Source of the DNA: Tolypothrix sp. FACHB-123
Lineage (GTDB): Bacteria; Cyanobacteriota; Cyanobacteriia; Cyanobacteriales; Nostocaceae
Length of the DNA stretch: 64,000 bases
Assembly: GCF_014697075.1 (NCBI RefSeq)
Contig: NZ_JACJRE010000021.1
Coordinates: 62,001 to 126,000, forward strand
Direction: 5' to 3'
Shown: positions 63,896 through 64,000 of the stretch, piece after piece
Numbering within the stretch: position 1 is the stretch's first letter
Layout: every line of letters starts with the position of its first letter
Program-made: the position numbers and the translations under genes
The notes under the pieces: model-generated
The model's database searches: none
What the model was told of the DNA's origin: nothing
The model's input: the letters and a program-made list of their open reading frames with translations, nothing else

Positions 63896-64000
63896 AGTTA
63901 ACCTCTGTCTTTAGCTGTTTTAACAGTGCAATTGATTGCCTAACTATATTCTGACTAAATAGCAATGAGCTTGGGGTGAGTAATAACCGACCATTCTTGT

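Noticed and set aside
1-64000. tRNA, rRNA, phage or intact transposase genes
   Set aside because: None recognised on reading both strands; a tRNA scan and IS search would be needed to be certain.

Overview
The window reads as chromosome of a filamentous, probably heterocyst-forming (Nostocales-type) cyanobacterium. The evidence is frequent HIP1 octamers (GCGATCGC) on both strands, many heptanucleotide tandem arrays (GGGCATT, CAACCGT, CCAAAAT, CCCCTAG types), an orange carotenoid protein, an allophycocyanin alpha paralogue, an RRM protein next to rpsU, a kdpA-B-(F/G-like)-C potassium pump operon, squalene-hopene cyclase, and DUF928/CHASE2/CHAT signalling proteins. I found no rRNA, tRNA, CRISPR array, phage module or intact insertion sequence. 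Species cannot be fixed from the sequence alone.

Layout. 0-10 kb is cell-surface and signalling: a partial Nudix-like gene, a TpsB/ShlB outer-membrane transporter, an MFS permease, a Ser/Thr kinase with C-terminal MORN repeats, a secreted MORN protein closely related to that tail, a secreted Arg/Ser-rich repeat protein, and an L,D-transpeptidase. 9.5-12 kb holds a Crp/Fnr regulator divergent from hcp (hybrid cluster protein), with an FNR/DNR-like palindrome between them. 13-22 kb holds a DUF937 protein and a minus-strand set DUF928 > CHASE2 hybrid kinase > receiver-kinase (broken by an amber codon) > TPR-CHAT protein. 22-33 kb is housekeeping and transport: an atypical kinase, a VapBC-type toxin-antitoxin pair, a divergent Mn/Zn-type ABC importer, MFS and AEC permeases, a phosphoribosyltransferase, a Uma2 nuclease-fold protein and a VanY-type carboxypeptidase. 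33-37 kb is a divergent hopanoid pair (shc / hpnB). 37-41 kb holds an XRE-NACHT NTPase and a fatty-acid desaturase.

41.8-49.9 kb is the most unusual part: a plus-strand run of a small membrane protein, a PRC-barrel protein, a small unknown protein, a pentapeptide protein, an ApcA paralogue, a fasciclin protein, a lone response regulator, an OCP paralogue whose Arg155 position is Gln, an enlarged ssl1498-type thylakoid protein, a zinc-ribbon protein and a small membrane protein. It looks like an accessory light-stress/photoprotection island. Two decayed copies of one short sequence lie between its genes.

50-64 kb holds the rbp-rpsU pair, a membrane histidine kinase, kdpA-B-F/G-like-C with a 21-bp minisatellite inside the operon, gamma-glutamyltransferase, DUF1802, an aldo/keto reductase and another pentapeptide protein. 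A theme across the window is that short repeats (heptamers and 24-40 bp palindromic elements) reach into genes, forming the ends of kdpA and shc, the N-termini of the metal-binding protein and a histidine kinase, and internal parts of ggt and the same kinase. Most gene calls rest on recognisable motifs. Start sites next to repeats are uncertain and are flagged.
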